Assembly (NCBI RefSeq): GCF_019104725.1
Contig: NZ_JAHRXF010000014.1
Coordinates: forward strand, 1-64,000
Direction of reading: 5' to 3'
DNA from: Streptomyces corallincola
GTDB lineage: Bacteria; Actinomycetota; Actinomycetes; Streptomycetales; Streptomycetaceae
DNA: 64,000 bases
Made by a program: the position numbers and the translations under genes. This document shows, in pieces, positions 1 through 8,682 of this stretch; the stretch's first letter is position 1; each line of letters starts with the position of its first letter. The notes below the pieces were generated by a model. It saw only the letters and a program-made list of their open reading frames with translations, did not search any database and was not told where the DNA came from.

Positions 1-76
1 TCGTCCGGTGGGGGGGGGGGTGGGGGGGGGGCGGGGGCGGGGGGGGGGGGGGGGGGGGGGGGGGTGGTCCGGGGGG
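1..76. repeat. Poly-G low-complexity tract
   Basis: Nearly pure guanine with a few interruptions, including an unbroken G run of about 25. It lies at the very edge of the window. It could form G-quadruplexes, but a homopolymer this long is also a classic sequencing or assembly artefact near a contig end. No coding sequence is visible in it. Confidence 0.8.
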
Positions 77-440
77 CGCGGGTCTCCTCCTTGAGGAGGA
101 GGGCGCTCACCCTGGGGCGGTGCGCGGGGCACGGAGGGTGAAAACGGGACTCTTCGGATGTGAGGACCCACATAGGGCACACATCACGTACGACCTCGCA
201 TAGGAGACGCGGCCTCCGGGATGAGCTGGATCGACGGTCTAGCTTGTCCTGATTTGACCCTCCTCGTTCCACTACACAGGTTCGTAAATCACGCCTTTGC
301 CTGGGCATTTCGCCCCCGCTAAGAATTGCTCCCGTCGCTCAGCGCCGTGGGATGCGTCCCCCGGCGTTCGTGTGGGAGGAGCCGATTCCCCCGGCGGACG
401 CAGGAGCGACCTCCGCGCTACTCGAAGAGGTCCATCAGCC
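77..440 (+). other. Gene-free leader region upstream of transglycosylase gene
   Basis: About 360 bases without a credible gene. It starts with a short perfect hairpin at 84-101 (CTCCTCC, TTGA loop, GGAGGAG). It then holds relatively A/T-rich sequence at 170-300 that probably carries the promoter. It ends in the structured leader described separately. Small reading frames on the minus strand here are shadows with no ribosome-binding site. Confidence 0.6.
296..440 (+). promoter_or_regulatory. Structured 5' leader, possible c-di-AMP (ydaO-type) riboswitch
   Basis: Seen: nested long-range pairing, GTCGCT (about 334) with AGCGAC (about 404) and, inside it, GCGTCC (about 355) with GGACGC (about 396), directly upstream of a cell-wall hydrolase gene. 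Known: ydaO-class c-di-AMP riboswitches commonly precede Streptomyces cell-wall lytic genes. I cannot match all consensus blocks by eye; only GCCGA and GCAGGAGCG-like stretches are suggestive, so the class assignment is tentative. Another structured leader is equally possible. Confidence 0.35.
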
Positions 441-1199
441 ATGCCCAAGAACTTCCTCAACGGCCGTCTCAGTCAGACCCTGACCAAGCGCCACAAGGCC
501 GTGATGGCCGGTGCCGGAACGCTCGGCGCCGCCGCCATCGCGCTGACGGCCACCGTCGGGAGCACGGGCGCCACCGTCACCGCCGGATCCCCCGTCGCGG
601 ACACCCAGGTCGCCGTCGCCCATGCGCACGAGGACCACGCCGGTCTGACGAACGACCGCGTGAAGCTCGACGCCCTCGCGGCCAAGCAGAAGGCCGCCAA
701 GGCGGCCGAGGCCGCGAAGACCGCGAAGGCAGCCGACGCCAAGAAGAAGGCGGACACCGCCGCCGCGCTGAAGAAGGCCGCGGCCGACGCAGCCGCGAAG
801 CGCGCGCACTCCTCCGCCCCGGCCGCGAACCGCTCCGCCAAGCGCCTCCCGATGCAGACCGTCGCCGCCACCACCTACTCCAACAACCTGGACGGCTGGA
901 TACGCAACGCCCTGGCGATCATGCACTCCAGGGGCATACCGGGCAGCTACAGCGGTCTGCACCGCAACATCATGCGCGAGTCCTCCGGCAACCCGATGGC
1001 CATCAACAACTGGGACATCAACGCGATCAACGGCATCCCGTCCAAGGGTCTGCTCCAGGTCATCCCGCCGACCTTCGCCGCGTACCACGTGCCCGGCACC
1101 TCGTGGGACATCTACAACCCGGTCGCCAACATCACCGCCGCCGCCAACTACGCGGCGCACCGATACGGCTCGATCGACAACGTGAACAGCGCGTACTGA
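441..1199 (+). CDS. Secreted lytic transglycosylase (SLT domain)
   Basis: A 252-residue exported peptidoglycan hydrolase. The N-terminus is basic with a hydrophobic segment at about residues 21-45 that acts as signal peptide or anchor. Residues about 78-120 are an Ala/Lys-rich, probably coiled-coil spacer. The C-terminal 100 residues are a compact SLT/goose-lysozyme-like domain with the catalytic glutamate in NIMRESSGNP (Glu180), then GLLQVIPPTF and the NI.AA.NY helix typical of the family. An upstream GTG/ATG extension is open but covers the structured leader, so ATG 441 is preferred. It likely cleaves glycan strands during growth or germination. Monocistronic, with a strong terminator 25 bases downstream. 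Identity of the domain is sure; the exact physiological role is inferred. Confidence 0.9.
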   Translation: MPKNFLNGRLSQTLTKRHKAVMAGAGTLGAAAIALTATVGSTGATVTAGSPVADTQVAVAHAHEDHAGLTNDRVKLDALAAKQKAAKAAEAAKTAKAADAKKKADTAAALKKAAADAAAKRAHSSAPAANRSAKRLPMQTVAATTYSNNLDGWIRNALAIMHSRGIPGSYSGLHRNIMRESSGNPMAINNWDINAINGIPSKGLLQVIPPTFAAYHVPGTSWDIYNPVANITAAANYAAHRYGSIDNVNSAY

Positions 1200-1224
1200 G
1201 GCCGCGCGGACCTCTGAGACGACA

Positions 1225-1258
1225 CGAAGGGCGGCACCTGTCGAGGTGCCGCCCTTCG
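1225..1258 (+). terminator. Hairpin terminator after transglycosylase gene
   Basis: Perfect 15-bp stem (CGAAGGGCGGCACCT paired with its complement) around a GTCG loop, 25 bases after the stop codon. No strong T-run follows, as is usual in Streptomyces. It could also stop the converging ABC gene. Confidence 0.85.
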
Positions 1259-1329
1259 GCGTTCCATCATCCGCGCTCCGTCATCCGCGTTCCGTCATCG
1301 GCGCCCGGAGGCCCCGCTCACGGACCCGG

Positions 1330-3864
1330 TCACTTCCGCATGACCTCCGGCTCGTGCCGTCGCAGGAAGCGCGCCACGAGGAAGCCGCAGATCACGCCGA
1401 GGACCAGCAGCGCGCCCATGTCCATACCCCAGGCGGCGGCCGTGTGGTTCCACAGCGGATCCGTGCTGCCGGGGTCGTCGGTGTTGGGCGCGATGTTGTT
1501 GAAGTCCAGCGTGGCGCCCGCGGCGGCCACCGCCCAGCGCGACGGCATCAGGTACGAGAACTCGTTGACACCGACCGCGCCGTGCAGGGTGAACAGGCAG
1601 CCGGTGAACACGACCTGGATGATGGCGAACATCACCAGCAGCGGCATCGTCTTCTCGGAGGTCTTCACCAGCGAGGAGATGACCAGGCCGAACATCATCG
1701 AGGTGAAGCCCAGCCCCATGATCGGCAGGCACAGCTCCAGCAGCGTGGAGTGGCCGAGCACCACGCCCTCGGCGGGGATCTCCCGGCTGGAGAAGCCGAT
1801 CAGGCCGACCATCAGGCCCTGGAGCACCGTGACGACACCCAGGACGACGACCTTGGACATCAGGTACGCCGAGCGGGACAGGCCGGTGGCGCGCTCCCGC
1901 TCGTAGATCACCCGTTCCTTGATCAGTTCACGGACGGAGTTGGCCGCACCGGCGAAGCAGGCTCCGACCGCGAGGATCAACAGAACCGTCGTGGCCGTAC
2001 CGTTCGGCACGGGTACCCCGGTGCGGGGGTTGATCGGGTTGACCAACAGCCCCCTGTCCGAATCGATCAACAGACTGACCGCACCCAGTACAGCGGGCAG
2101 GATGACCGTCAAGGCGAGGAAGCCCTTGTCGGACGCGATCACCGCGACATAGCGACGGATCAAGGTGAGCAACTGCGAGGCCCACGGCTGCGGCTTGGGC
2201 GGCTTCACGGCCTGCGGCGACGGCATGGTCACCGACTGCGGGGCGACCGCGTCGATGTCCGCGGCGTACATCTGGTAGTGCTGCGAGCCCTTCCAGCGGC
2301 CCGCCCAGTCGTAGTCGCGGTAGTTCTCGAAGGCGGAGAAGACGTCGGCCCAGGTGTCGTAGCCGAAGAAGTTCAGCGCCTCCTCGGGCGGGCCGAAGTA
2401 GGCCACCGCGCCGCCCGGCGCCATCACCAGCAGCTTGTCGCAGATCGCCAGCTCGGCCACCGAGTGGGTCACCACCAGGACCGTACGGCCGTCGTCGGCC
2501 AGGACGCGCAGCAGCTGCATCACGTCCCGGTCCATGCCGGGGTCGAGACCCGAGGTCGGCTCGTCCAGGAAGATCAGCGACGGCTTGGTCAGCAGCTCCA
2601 GGGCGACCGAGACGCGCTTGCGCTGGCCGCCGGAGAGCGAGGTGATCTTCTTGTCCTTGTGGATGTCGAGCTTCAGTTCGCGCAACACCTCTTCTATCCG
2701 GGCGTCGCGCTCCTGGCCCGTGGTGTCCGCCGGGAAGCGGAGCTTCGCCGCGTACTTCAGCGCCCGCCTGACCGTCAGTTCCTTGTGCAGGATGTCGTCC
2801 TGCGGGACCAGACCGATGCGCTGGCGCAGTTCGGCGAACTGCTTGTAGAGGTTGCGGTTGTCGTACAGCACCTCGCCCTCGTTGGCGGGCCGGTAGCCGG
2901 TGAGCGCCTTGAGCAGGGTGGACTTGCCGGAACCGGACGGGCCGATGACCGCGATCAGCGACTTCTCCGGGACGCCGAAGGAGACGTCCTTCAGGATCTG
3001 CTTGCCGCCGTCCACGGTGACCGTCAAGTGCCGTGCGGAGAAGGAGACTTCGCCGGTATCGACGAACTCCTCCAGCCGGTCCCCGACGATCCGGAACGCG
3101 GAGTGGCCGACGCCGACGATGTCGCTCGGGCCGAGGACGGCGGTGCCGCCCTTGGTGATCGGTTGGCCGTTGACGTACGTGCCGTTGTGCGAGCCCAGGT
3201 CGCGGATCTCGAAGCGGCCGTCCGGTGTGGACCGGAACTCCGCGTGGTTCCGGGACACTTGGAGGTCGGAGACGACGAGGTCGTTCTCCAGGGCGCGGCC
3301 GATGCGCATCACCCGGCCGAGCGCCAGCTGGTGGAACGTGGTCGGGCTGCGGTCGCCGTGGACCGGCGGTGCCCCCGCACCGCCGCCGGGCGTCTTCTGC
3401 GCGAGGCCCTCGGCCGGGCCGCCCTGCTGCGGCAACGCCGCGGGCACCGGCTGCGAGACGTCCGGCTGCGGCGGCGCGACGGGCGTGCTCCGGGCCGCCG
3501 CGCCCGCGCCCTGTGCCGCGTACGACGCGGCCTGCGGCGTCGTCTGCGGCGCGGTGACGGCGGCGGCCGTCAGGTCCACGCGCGGTCCGTCCGTCGCGTT
3601 GCCCAGGTGCACCACCGTGCCGGGGCCGATCTCCGTCCGCTGGACGCGATCCCCCCGCACGAAGGTGCCGTTGGTGCTGCCGTGGTCCTCGATGGCCCAA
3701 CCGCGGCCGTCGAAACTGACCGTGGCGTGCCGCCAGGAGACCCTGGCGTCGTCGAACACGATGTCACCCTGCGGATCGCGCCCGAGGGTGTAGGGCCTGG
3801 ACGGGTCGAGCGTCCAGGTCCGTCCGTTTGATTGCAGTACGAGTTCCGGCACTCCATGCCCCAC
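1330..3864 (-). CDS. FHA-domain ABC-2 type exporter (Rv1747-like)
   Basis: About 844 residues with two forkhead-associated domains, an ATPase and a membrane domain in one chain. FHA1 spans about residues 12-90 (LGRDP, HGSTNGT). A Pro/Ala-rich linker follows, then FHA2 at about 182-255 (IGRALENDL, LGSHNGTYVNG). The ABC domain is about 280-500 with Walker A GPSGSGKST, signature LSGGQRKRV and Walker B LIFLDEP. The last 260 residues hold about six hydrophobic segments of the ABC-2 permease type. FHA domains bind phosphothreonine, so activity is probably gated by a Ser/Thr kinase, as shown for mycobacterial Rv1747 by PknF. Start: GTG 3864 has GGGGG 8 bases upstream; ATG 3918 is open but lacks a good site. 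Substrate unknown. Confidence 0.9.
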   Translation of the reverse strand: MGHGVPELVLQSNGRTWTLDPSRPYTLGRDPQGDIVFDDARVSWRHATVSFDGRGWAIEDHGSTNGTFVRGDRVQRTEIGPGTVVHLGNATDGPRVDLTAAAVTAPQTTPQAASYAAQGAGAAARSTPVAPPQPDVSQPVPAALPQQGGPAEGLAQKTPGGGAGAPPVHGDRSPTTFHQLALGRVMRIGRALENDLVVSDLQVSRNHAEFRSTPDGRFEIRDLGSHNGTYVNGQPITKGGTAVLGPSDIVGVGHSAFRIVGDRLEEFVDTGEVSFSARHLTVTVDGGKQILKDVSFGVPEKSLIAVIGPSGSGKSTLLKALTGYRPANEGEVLYDNRNLYKQFAELRQRIGLVPQDDILHKELTVRRALKYAAKLRFPADTTGQERDARIEEVLRELKLDIHKDKKITSLSGGQRKRVSVALELLTKPSLIFLDEPTSGLDPGMDRDVMQLLRVLADDGRTVLVVTHSVAELAICDKLLVMAPGGAVAYFGPPEEALNFFGYDTWADVFSAFENYRDYDWAGRWKGSQHYQMYAADIDAVAPQSVTMPSPQAVKPPKPQPWASQLLTLIRRYVAVIASDKGFLALTVILPAVLGAVSLLIDSDRGLLVNPINPRTGVPVPNGTATTVLLILAVGACFAGAANSVRELIKERVIYERERATGLSRSAYLMSKVVVLGVVTVLQGLMVGLIGFSSREIPAEGVVLGHSTLLELCLPIMGLGFTSMMFGLVISSLVKTSEKTMPLLVMFAIIQVVFTGCLFTLHGAVGVNEFSYLMPSRWAVAAAGATLDFNNIAPNTDDPGSTDPLWNHTAAAWGMDMGALLVLGVICGFLVARFLRRHEPEVMRK

Positions 3865-4091
3865 TGAGTTGTCCCCCGATATTTCCCCCGTCACAGGGAG
3901 TCTAGGGATGTCGAACATCGTGGGGAACTATTCCAGGCTCATCGCCCTGACCGAAAGCCGGGCCTTGCGACGAGCGGTCGAACGCGCTCCCCGCACGCCC
4001 CGTTGACGGGGTGGAAATCGGGCCGGACAGTGGTAATGCCCCCGAGGGGGACATCAGCGGCGGGTGCCGCGCGCGGATCGGGGGGTCTGCC

Positions 4092-6245
4092 ATGAGCGGT
4101 GCGAGGGCGGGCGCGGGCGCCGCGCCGGAACACGGCGCGCGGGGCGGCGACATGCGGCGGAGCACGCTGCCGCTCTGGCTGGACGCCCTCATCTCCGCTG
4201 TCGCGGCGGCCAGTTGGGCGCTCGCGGGGATGACGGCCGTCGCCGTGCTGGGGCTGCATCTGCTGGGCGCCGACGCACGGGGCGCGCGCGGTCCGATGAC
4301 GGCGGCGGCGGTGGCGCTCGCCGCGGGCGGCTCGGTCACGCCGTCGGCCGACGCCTCCGCGTTCGGCGTGGACGGCGTACGCGCCCGTACCGCCATCGAC
4401 TTCGCGCCACTCGGAGTGAGTCTGGTCGGCGCGCTGCTGATCGCCTGGATCTTCCTACGGTCTCTGCGGGCGGCCGGAGTTGGGATCACCCTGCCCGAAC
4501 TGGCGCTGCGCTCGGGGACGTTGGTCGCCGTCTTCGTGGCCGCGCTGGGCGGAGCGTGCTGGGCGGGGCACGGGTCGGTGACGCTGGACGGCAGGACGCT
4601 CGGGCTGGACCGGCTCCCCGGCACGGGCGGGGACACGGGCGGCGGGCTGCGCGTACCGGGGCTCGGGGATCTCGGCGGGATGCTGCCGGGGGGTCTCGGG
4701 GACGGCATCGCGGGTGGTCTCGGGGACCGGCTGGGCAAGGCGCTCGGGGACGCGGCCGACGCCAAGGTGGTCGTGCGATTCGACGTGGACACCGGCGCGA
4801 CGCTGCTCGGCGGGCTGTTCTGGTGTGCCGCCGTCCTGCTGATCGCGCTGCTCGCCTCGCGCCGCACCCCGCTGCCCCGCGGCTGGGACGTGGTGCACCG
4901 GACGGTACGCCCCCCGGTGTCGGCGCTGGTCAACGTCCTGCTGGCCGCGGTGGGCGCCGGTCTCGCGGCGGCGGCGTACGCGGCGGTCGGCGACGACCAC
5001 CCCGGCCGCGTCGCGGGCGCGGCTCTGCTGGGCGCGCCGAACGGGGCGTGGCTCGGGATGCCGCTGGGCCTGTTCGTGCCCTGGGACGGCCGCGCCACCG
5101 GACTCCTGGGCACCCTGCTCCCCCACCCCATAGACCAGCTCCTTCACTCCGGCTCCGGACGCCCGGTCACGCTCGGACGGCTGGCGGAACTGGACGGCAG
5201 GGTGTGGCTGCTGGCGGTGGGCGCGGTGCTGGCCATGCTGGCGGCGGGCGTGCTGGCAGCGGTACGGACACCGGTGGGGCGGGGGCACGGCCGGTGGAGT
5301 GGGGGGCCCGGGGGCGAGGTCGGGGGTGGGGGTGGGTACGGGACGGCGGCGCGGCCGGGTGGGACGGCGCGGTTCGCGGGGTGGTGTGCGCTGCGGCTCG
5401 GGGTCGTCACCGCGCTCGGGCTGCCGCTGCTGGTCCGGCTCACGGGTGTTTCGGCGGACGCCTCGCTGTCCGTGCTGGGCGTGGACGCGCTCGGTACGTC
5501 CGTCGGGCTGCACGGTCGCACGGGTACGGCCCTGCTGCTGGGCGCAGTGTGGGGTGCGGGCGCGGGGGCGGCGGGGGCGCTGCTGGCGAGCTGGGCCGGG
5601 GTGGGCGGGAAGTGGGCGGTGCGGCGGGACAGGGCTGGGCGGTATGGGGACGAGGACAGGGACAGGGACGGAGGTGATCGGAGCGGGGACGGCGTGAGCG
5701 CGGATGACGGGGCAAACGGCGCGGGGCGGTCGGCACCGTCCGCCCTTGCGGCACCGTCCGTCTCCGCCGCACCGCACGTCCCCGCCACACCGCACGCCTC
5801 CACCGCACAGTCCGCACCTGCTACACCGCACGCCTCCGTACCCCGCCGGAGCCCCCTCCCTGATCCCGGCCCCGCTGACGGCGAACCCCACGGCGCCCCA
5901 GCCGGGACCGCGCCCCCGGACCACACCGGCCCCTACCGTCCCCGCACCCCGTACCGTCCGCCCAACCCCGCCACCAACCCCTACCTGCGCGTGCCCGAGG
6001 ATGCGCGGGAGCCGGAGGACGCGCGGCCGGGGTTCGGCCCGGCGCCGGACGACACGTGGGTGGAGGGTGCGGGTGGGCACGCGGAGGGGACGCGGGCGGG
6101 CGGTACGCGCGGGAGCGGGGGTACGCACGAGAGCGGGGGTACGCGCGGGAGCGGGGGTCGGCCCCCGCTTCCTCCGTCGGTGCCGCCTCCGCCGTCCGCG
6201 CCGCCGCCCCCACCGGCCACTCCCCCGCACCGCCCCCGCGGCTGA
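4092..6245 (+). CDS. Large integral membrane protein, streptophobe-like
   Basis: About 717 residues, divergent from the FHA-ABC gene. ATG 4092 has GGGGG 7 bases upstream; a GTG at 4011 is open but less likely. The first 520 residues carry roughly eight to ten hydrophobic segments separated by Gly-rich loops. One loop at about residues 175-225 has repeated GGL.GLGD-like motifs. The last 190 residues are hydrophilic, Pro/Ala-rich and probably disordered, including three tandem six-residue repeats near the C-terminus encoded at 6103-6156. The layout resembles the Streptomyces-specific membrane family I know as streptophobe; no enzymatic motif is visible and no function should be assumed. Confidence 0.8.
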   Translation: MSGARAGAGAAPEHGARGGDMRRSTLPLWLDALISAVAAASWALAGMTAVAVLGLHLLGADARGARGPMTAAAVALAAGGSVTPSADASAFGVDGVRARTAIDFAPLGVSLVGALLIAWIFLRSLRAAGVGITLPELALRSGTLVAVFVAALGGACWAGHGSVTLDGRTLGLDRLPGTGGDTGGGLRVPGLGDLGGMLPGGLGDGIAGGLGDRLGKALGDAADAKVVVRFDVDTGATLLGGLFWCAAVLLIALLASRRTPLPRGWDVVHRTVRPPVSALVNVLLAAVGAGLAAAAYAAVGDDHPGRVAGAALLGAPNGAWLGMPLGLFVPWDGRATGLLGTLLPHPIDQLLHSGSGRPVTLGRLAELDGRVWLLAVGAVLAMLAAGVLAAVRTPVGRGHGRWSGGPGGEVGGGGGYGTAARPGGTARFAGWCALRLGVVTALGLPLLVRLTGVSADASLSVLGVDALGTSVGLHGRTGTALLLGAVWGAGAGAAGALLASWAGVGGKWAVRRDRAGRYGDEDRDRDGGDRSGDGVSADDGANGAGRSAPSALAAPSVSAAPHVPATPHASTAQSAPATPHASVPRRSPLPDPGPADGEPHGAPAGTAPPDHTGPYRPRTPYRPPNPATNPYLRVPEDAREPEDARPGFGPAPDDTWVEGAGGHAEGTRAGGTRGSGGTHESGGTRGSGGRPPLPPSVPPPPSAPPPPPATPPHRPRG
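6103..6156 (+). repeat. Three tandem 18-bp repeats inside the streptophobe-like gene
   Basis: Unit GTACGCGCGGGAGCGGGG three times, the middle copy with two changes, encoding TRGSGG/THESGG/TRGSGG in the disordered tail. Being a multiple of three, copy-number change would keep the frame. Confidence 0.9.
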
Positions 6246-6366
6246 ACCCCCCGCGGCGCACGGGCGGGCAAGGCGCGCGCCATCCGGCGGACACCGGTTG
6301 TTCCATGTCCGTCAGGCGGACGTGGCGGGCGCGGGACACCGGGTGCCGGATACCGTGGTGCCCACC

Positions 6367-7575
6367 ATGAGCGCTGCGCAGACCTCAGAGGTCCCCACTC
6401 TCCTCGTCAAGATCTTCGGGAAGGACCGGCCGGGCATCACCGCCGGACTCTTCGACACCCTGGCCGCCTTCGGGGTGGACGTGGTGGACATCGAGCAGGT
6501 CGTCACACGTGGCCGTCTGGTGCTGTGCGCGCTGATCACGCAGCCGTCGCCCGCGCTGGAGGGCGATCTGCGGGCGACCGTGCACAGTTGGGCCGAGTCC
6601 GTGAAGATGCAGGCGGAGATCCTCTCCGGGCACGGCGACAACCGGCCCCGCGGTCTGGGACGCTCCCTGGTGACCGTGCTGGGCAGTCCGCTCACCGCCG
6701 AGTCCACGGCGGCCATCGCGGCCCGGATCGCCAAGGTCGGCGGCAACATCGACCGTATCTTCCGCCTCGCCAAGTACCCGGTGACCGCTGTGGAGTTCGC
6801 GGTGTCGGGCGTGGAGACGGAGCAGTTGCGCACGGCTCTGATGGCGGACGCGGGGGCACTGGGTGTCGATATCGCGGTGGTCGCTGCGGGTCTGCACCGG
6901 CGGGCGCAGCGGCTGGTGGTCATGGACGTGGACTCCACGCTGATCCAGGACGAGGTCATCGAGCTGTTCGCCGCGCACGCGGGCTGCGAGGAGCAGGTCG
7001 CGGAGGTGACGGCGGCGGCGATGCGCGGGGAGCTGGACTTCGAGCAGTCCCTGCACGCGCGGGTGGCGCTGCTGAAGGGGCTGGACGCCTCGGTGGTGGA
7101 CCGGGTGCGGGAGCAGGTGCGGCTGACGCCGGGGGCGCGGACCCTGATCCGGACGCTGAAGCGGCTCGGCTATCAGGTGGGCGTGGTCTCCGGTGGTTTC
7201 ACCCAGGTCACCGATGATCTGCGGGAGCGGCTTGGGCTGGACTTCGCGCAGGCCAACACGCTGGAGATCGTGGACGGCAGGCTCACCGGGCGGGTGGTCG
7301 GGGAGATCGTGGACCGGGCGGGCAAGGCCCGGCTGCTGCGCCGGTTCGCCGCCGAGGCCGGGGTTCCGCTGGCGCAGACGGTGGCCGTCGGGGACGGCGC
7401 GAACGACCTGGACATGCTGAACGCGGCCGGTCTCGGTGTGGCCTTCAACGCCAAGCCGGTGGTGCGCGAGGCCGCGCACACGGCGGTGAACTTCCCCTTC
7501 CTCGACACGGTCCTCTATCTGCTGGGGATCACCCGCGAAGAGGTCGAGGCGGCGGACACCCACGACGAGGGCTGA
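6367..7575 (+). CDS. serB: Phosphoserine phosphatase with ACT domains
   Basis: A 402-residue enzyme that dephosphorylates O-phospho-L-serine, the last step of serine biosynthesis. The N-terminal 175 residues form two ACT-like regulatory regions (GKDRPGITAG near residue 18). The catalytic half is a HAD fold: DVDSTLIQDEV at 187-197 with nucleophile Asp187 and acid/base Asp189, SGGFT as motif II, and GDGANDLDML as motif III/IV. Length and domain order match actinobacterial SerB. ATG 6367 is chosen because MSAAQTSEVPTLLVKIF begins the ACT domain. No clear Shine-Dalgarno is present and a -10-like TACCGT ends 10 bases upstream, so the mRNA may be nearly leaderless. Feedback by serine through ACT is a family expectation, not shown here. 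Confidence 0.95.
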   Translation: MSAAQTSEVPTLLVKIFGKDRPGITAGLFDTLAAFGVDVVDIEQVVTRGRLVLCALITQPSPALEGDLRATVHSWAESVKMQAEILSGHGDNRPRGLGRSLVTVLGSPLTAESTAAIAARIAKVGGNIDRIFRLAKYPVTAVEFAVSGVETEQLRTALMADAGALGVDIAVVAAGLHRRAQRLVVMDVDSTLIQDEVIELFAAHAGCEEQVAEVTAAAMRGELDFEQSLHARVALLKGLDASVVDRVREQVRLTPGARTLIRTLKRLGYQVGVVSGGFTQVTDDLRERLGLDFAQANTLEIVDGRLTGRVVGEIVDRAGKARLLRRFAAEAGVPLAQTVAVGDGANDLDMLNAAGLGVAFNAKPVVREAAHTAVNFPFLDTVLYLLGITREEVEAADTHDEG

Positions 7576-7598
7576 GCCCGGCCGGGAGGCGGCCGGGC
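7576..7598. terminator. Bidirectional hairpin between serB and phosphatase gene
   Basis: GCCCGGCC paired with GGCCGGGC around a 7-base loop, placed between two converging stop codons. Confidence 0.6.
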
Positions 7599-7611
7599 CG
7601 GTGCCGCCGTG

Positions 7612-8130
7612 TCACTCCGAGGGCGCCCAGTAGTCCACGAGCGTGCCCACGCCGGGTTCGACGTTCTTCCAGGTGCCCTCGAAGGTCAGTACCGCGAAGG
7701 CGGCGGCCGGGAAGCCGCGCCGGTCCATCCGCTCGCGGGCGTCGCCCTCCGCACCTCCGGTGAGCACCTCGACCAGGCCGTGGACGCCGGGGTTGTGTCC
7801 GATGAGGATCACGTCCCGCACGTCGTCCGGGGTCTCGTCCAGGACCGCGATCAGCTCGCCGGGCGAGGCGTCGTAGATCCGCTCCTCGTAGACGGTCTTC
7901 GGCCGGTGGGTGAGTTCGTGCACGGCGAGCTTCCAGGTCTCGCGGGTCCATACGGCCGTGGAGCACAGGGCGAGGTCGAAGGCGATGCCGCTCTCGGCCA
8001 GTCTGCGTCCGGCGACCGCCGCGTCCGAGCGGCCCCGCTCGGCCAGCGGGCGCTCGTGGTCGGCCACGTCGGGCCAGTCTGCCTTCGCATGCCGGAAGAC
8101 GATGATCCTGCGGGGTTCAGCGACGCTCAT
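7612..8130 (-). CDS. SixA-like histidine phosphatase
   Basis: A 172-residue single-domain member of the histidine phosphatase (phosphoglycerate mutase-like) superfamily. The catalytic motif is VFRHAKADWP near residue 11, with the nucleophilic histidine in RHAK. A second motif ILIGHNPG lies near residue 108. RHAK rather than RHGE places it with SixA-type phosphohistidine phosphatases, which dephosphorylate His-containing phosphotransfer proteins in E. coli; the Streptomyces substrate is unknown. ATG 8130 (MSVAEPRR) begins the domain directly; an upstream ATG at 8178 would add an unlikely Cys/Pro-rich leader. Converges on serB and has no operon partner. Confidence 0.85.
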   Translation of the reverse strand: MSVAEPRRIIVFRHAKADWPDVADHERPLAERGRSDAAVAGRRLAESGIAFDLALCSTAVWTRETWKLAVHELTHRPKTVYEERIYDASPGELIAVLDETPDDVRDVILIGHNPGVHGLVEVLTGGAEGDARERMDRRGFPAAAFAVLTFEGTWKNVEPGVGTLVDYWAPSE

Positions 8131-8208
8131 GGGCCCAGCTTCGCACGAAACAGGGCATGGGGCGCAGGGAGTTGACATGCGGATTCACCCCCCGGTGGCA
8201 CCTGTGGA

Positions 8209-8415
8209 TCAGCGTGCGAGCAGCGACTGCGCGCGCTGCACGAGGTGGGTGAGCGCGGGGTCGGGACCGGCCGCGTGGGCGTCCGACGGGTTGAGTATCA
8301 GCGTGAGGAGGGCGGTGAAGGCGAGGACGGGCAGGGCGAGCGCCCACCAGCGCAGTCGGGTCTCGGAGCCGCCCTCGGTCGCCGGGCGGGGCGGGGCGGG
8401 GGTGCGGGCCTGCAT
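8209..8415 (-). CDS. Small single-pass membrane protein
   Basis: Sixty-eight residues starting at ATG 8415 (MQARTPAPP), preceded by GGAGG with 6-base spacing, which decides the start against the longer upstream frame. A Pro/Arg-rich cytoplasmic N-terminus is followed by one hydrophobic helix (RWWALALPVLAFTALL) at about residues 22-41. A short external or periplasmic C-terminus ends in LLAR. No known domain. Alternatively it could be a cleaved secreted peptide, because DAHAAG after the helix resembles a signal peptidase site. Confidence 0.65.
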   Translation of the reverse strand: MQARTPAPPRPATEGGSETRLRWWALALPVLAFTALLTLILNPSDAHAAGPDPALTHLVQRAQSLLAR

Positions 8416-8529
8416 GGTCGCCTCCGTGGTCTTCGCGGTTCTTGGCCGCCCGTCGCGGCCGTACCTCGAAGTTACGGTTTCCGGCGCTTGGCGCCCATCC
8501 GGATATCCACCCACTCAACCCTGAAACCG

Positions 8530-8560
8530 ACCCCCTAGGGGATGGGGGGGGTTGTCCCCA
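8530..8560. promoter_or_regulatory. C/G palindromic tract upstream of small membrane gene
   Basis: The interval 8416-8682 contains the palindrome CCCCCTAGGGG and an adjoining G8 run about 120 bases upstream of the 8415 start, then imperfect repeats of GCCCGCCGTCAG (8661-8686). Probable promoter/terminator area; no specific regulator recognised. Confidence 0.3.
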
Positions 8561-8682
8561 CCCTCGCCCCTCCGAAGACCGGTCCCGCAGGGCCCCGCGA
8601 GACCCGCCGCGAGCGGTGAGCCGCCCGCCCGGTGTGAGCCCCCGCCGTGAGCCGTCGGTCGCCCGCCGTCAGCCGCCCGCCG

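Noticed and set aside
1246..3831. 861-residue plus-strand frame opposite the FHA-ABC gene
   Set aside because: Mirror of a clearly recognised minus-strand gene; Gln/His/Arg-rich composition typical of antisense frames in high-GC DNA; no domain.
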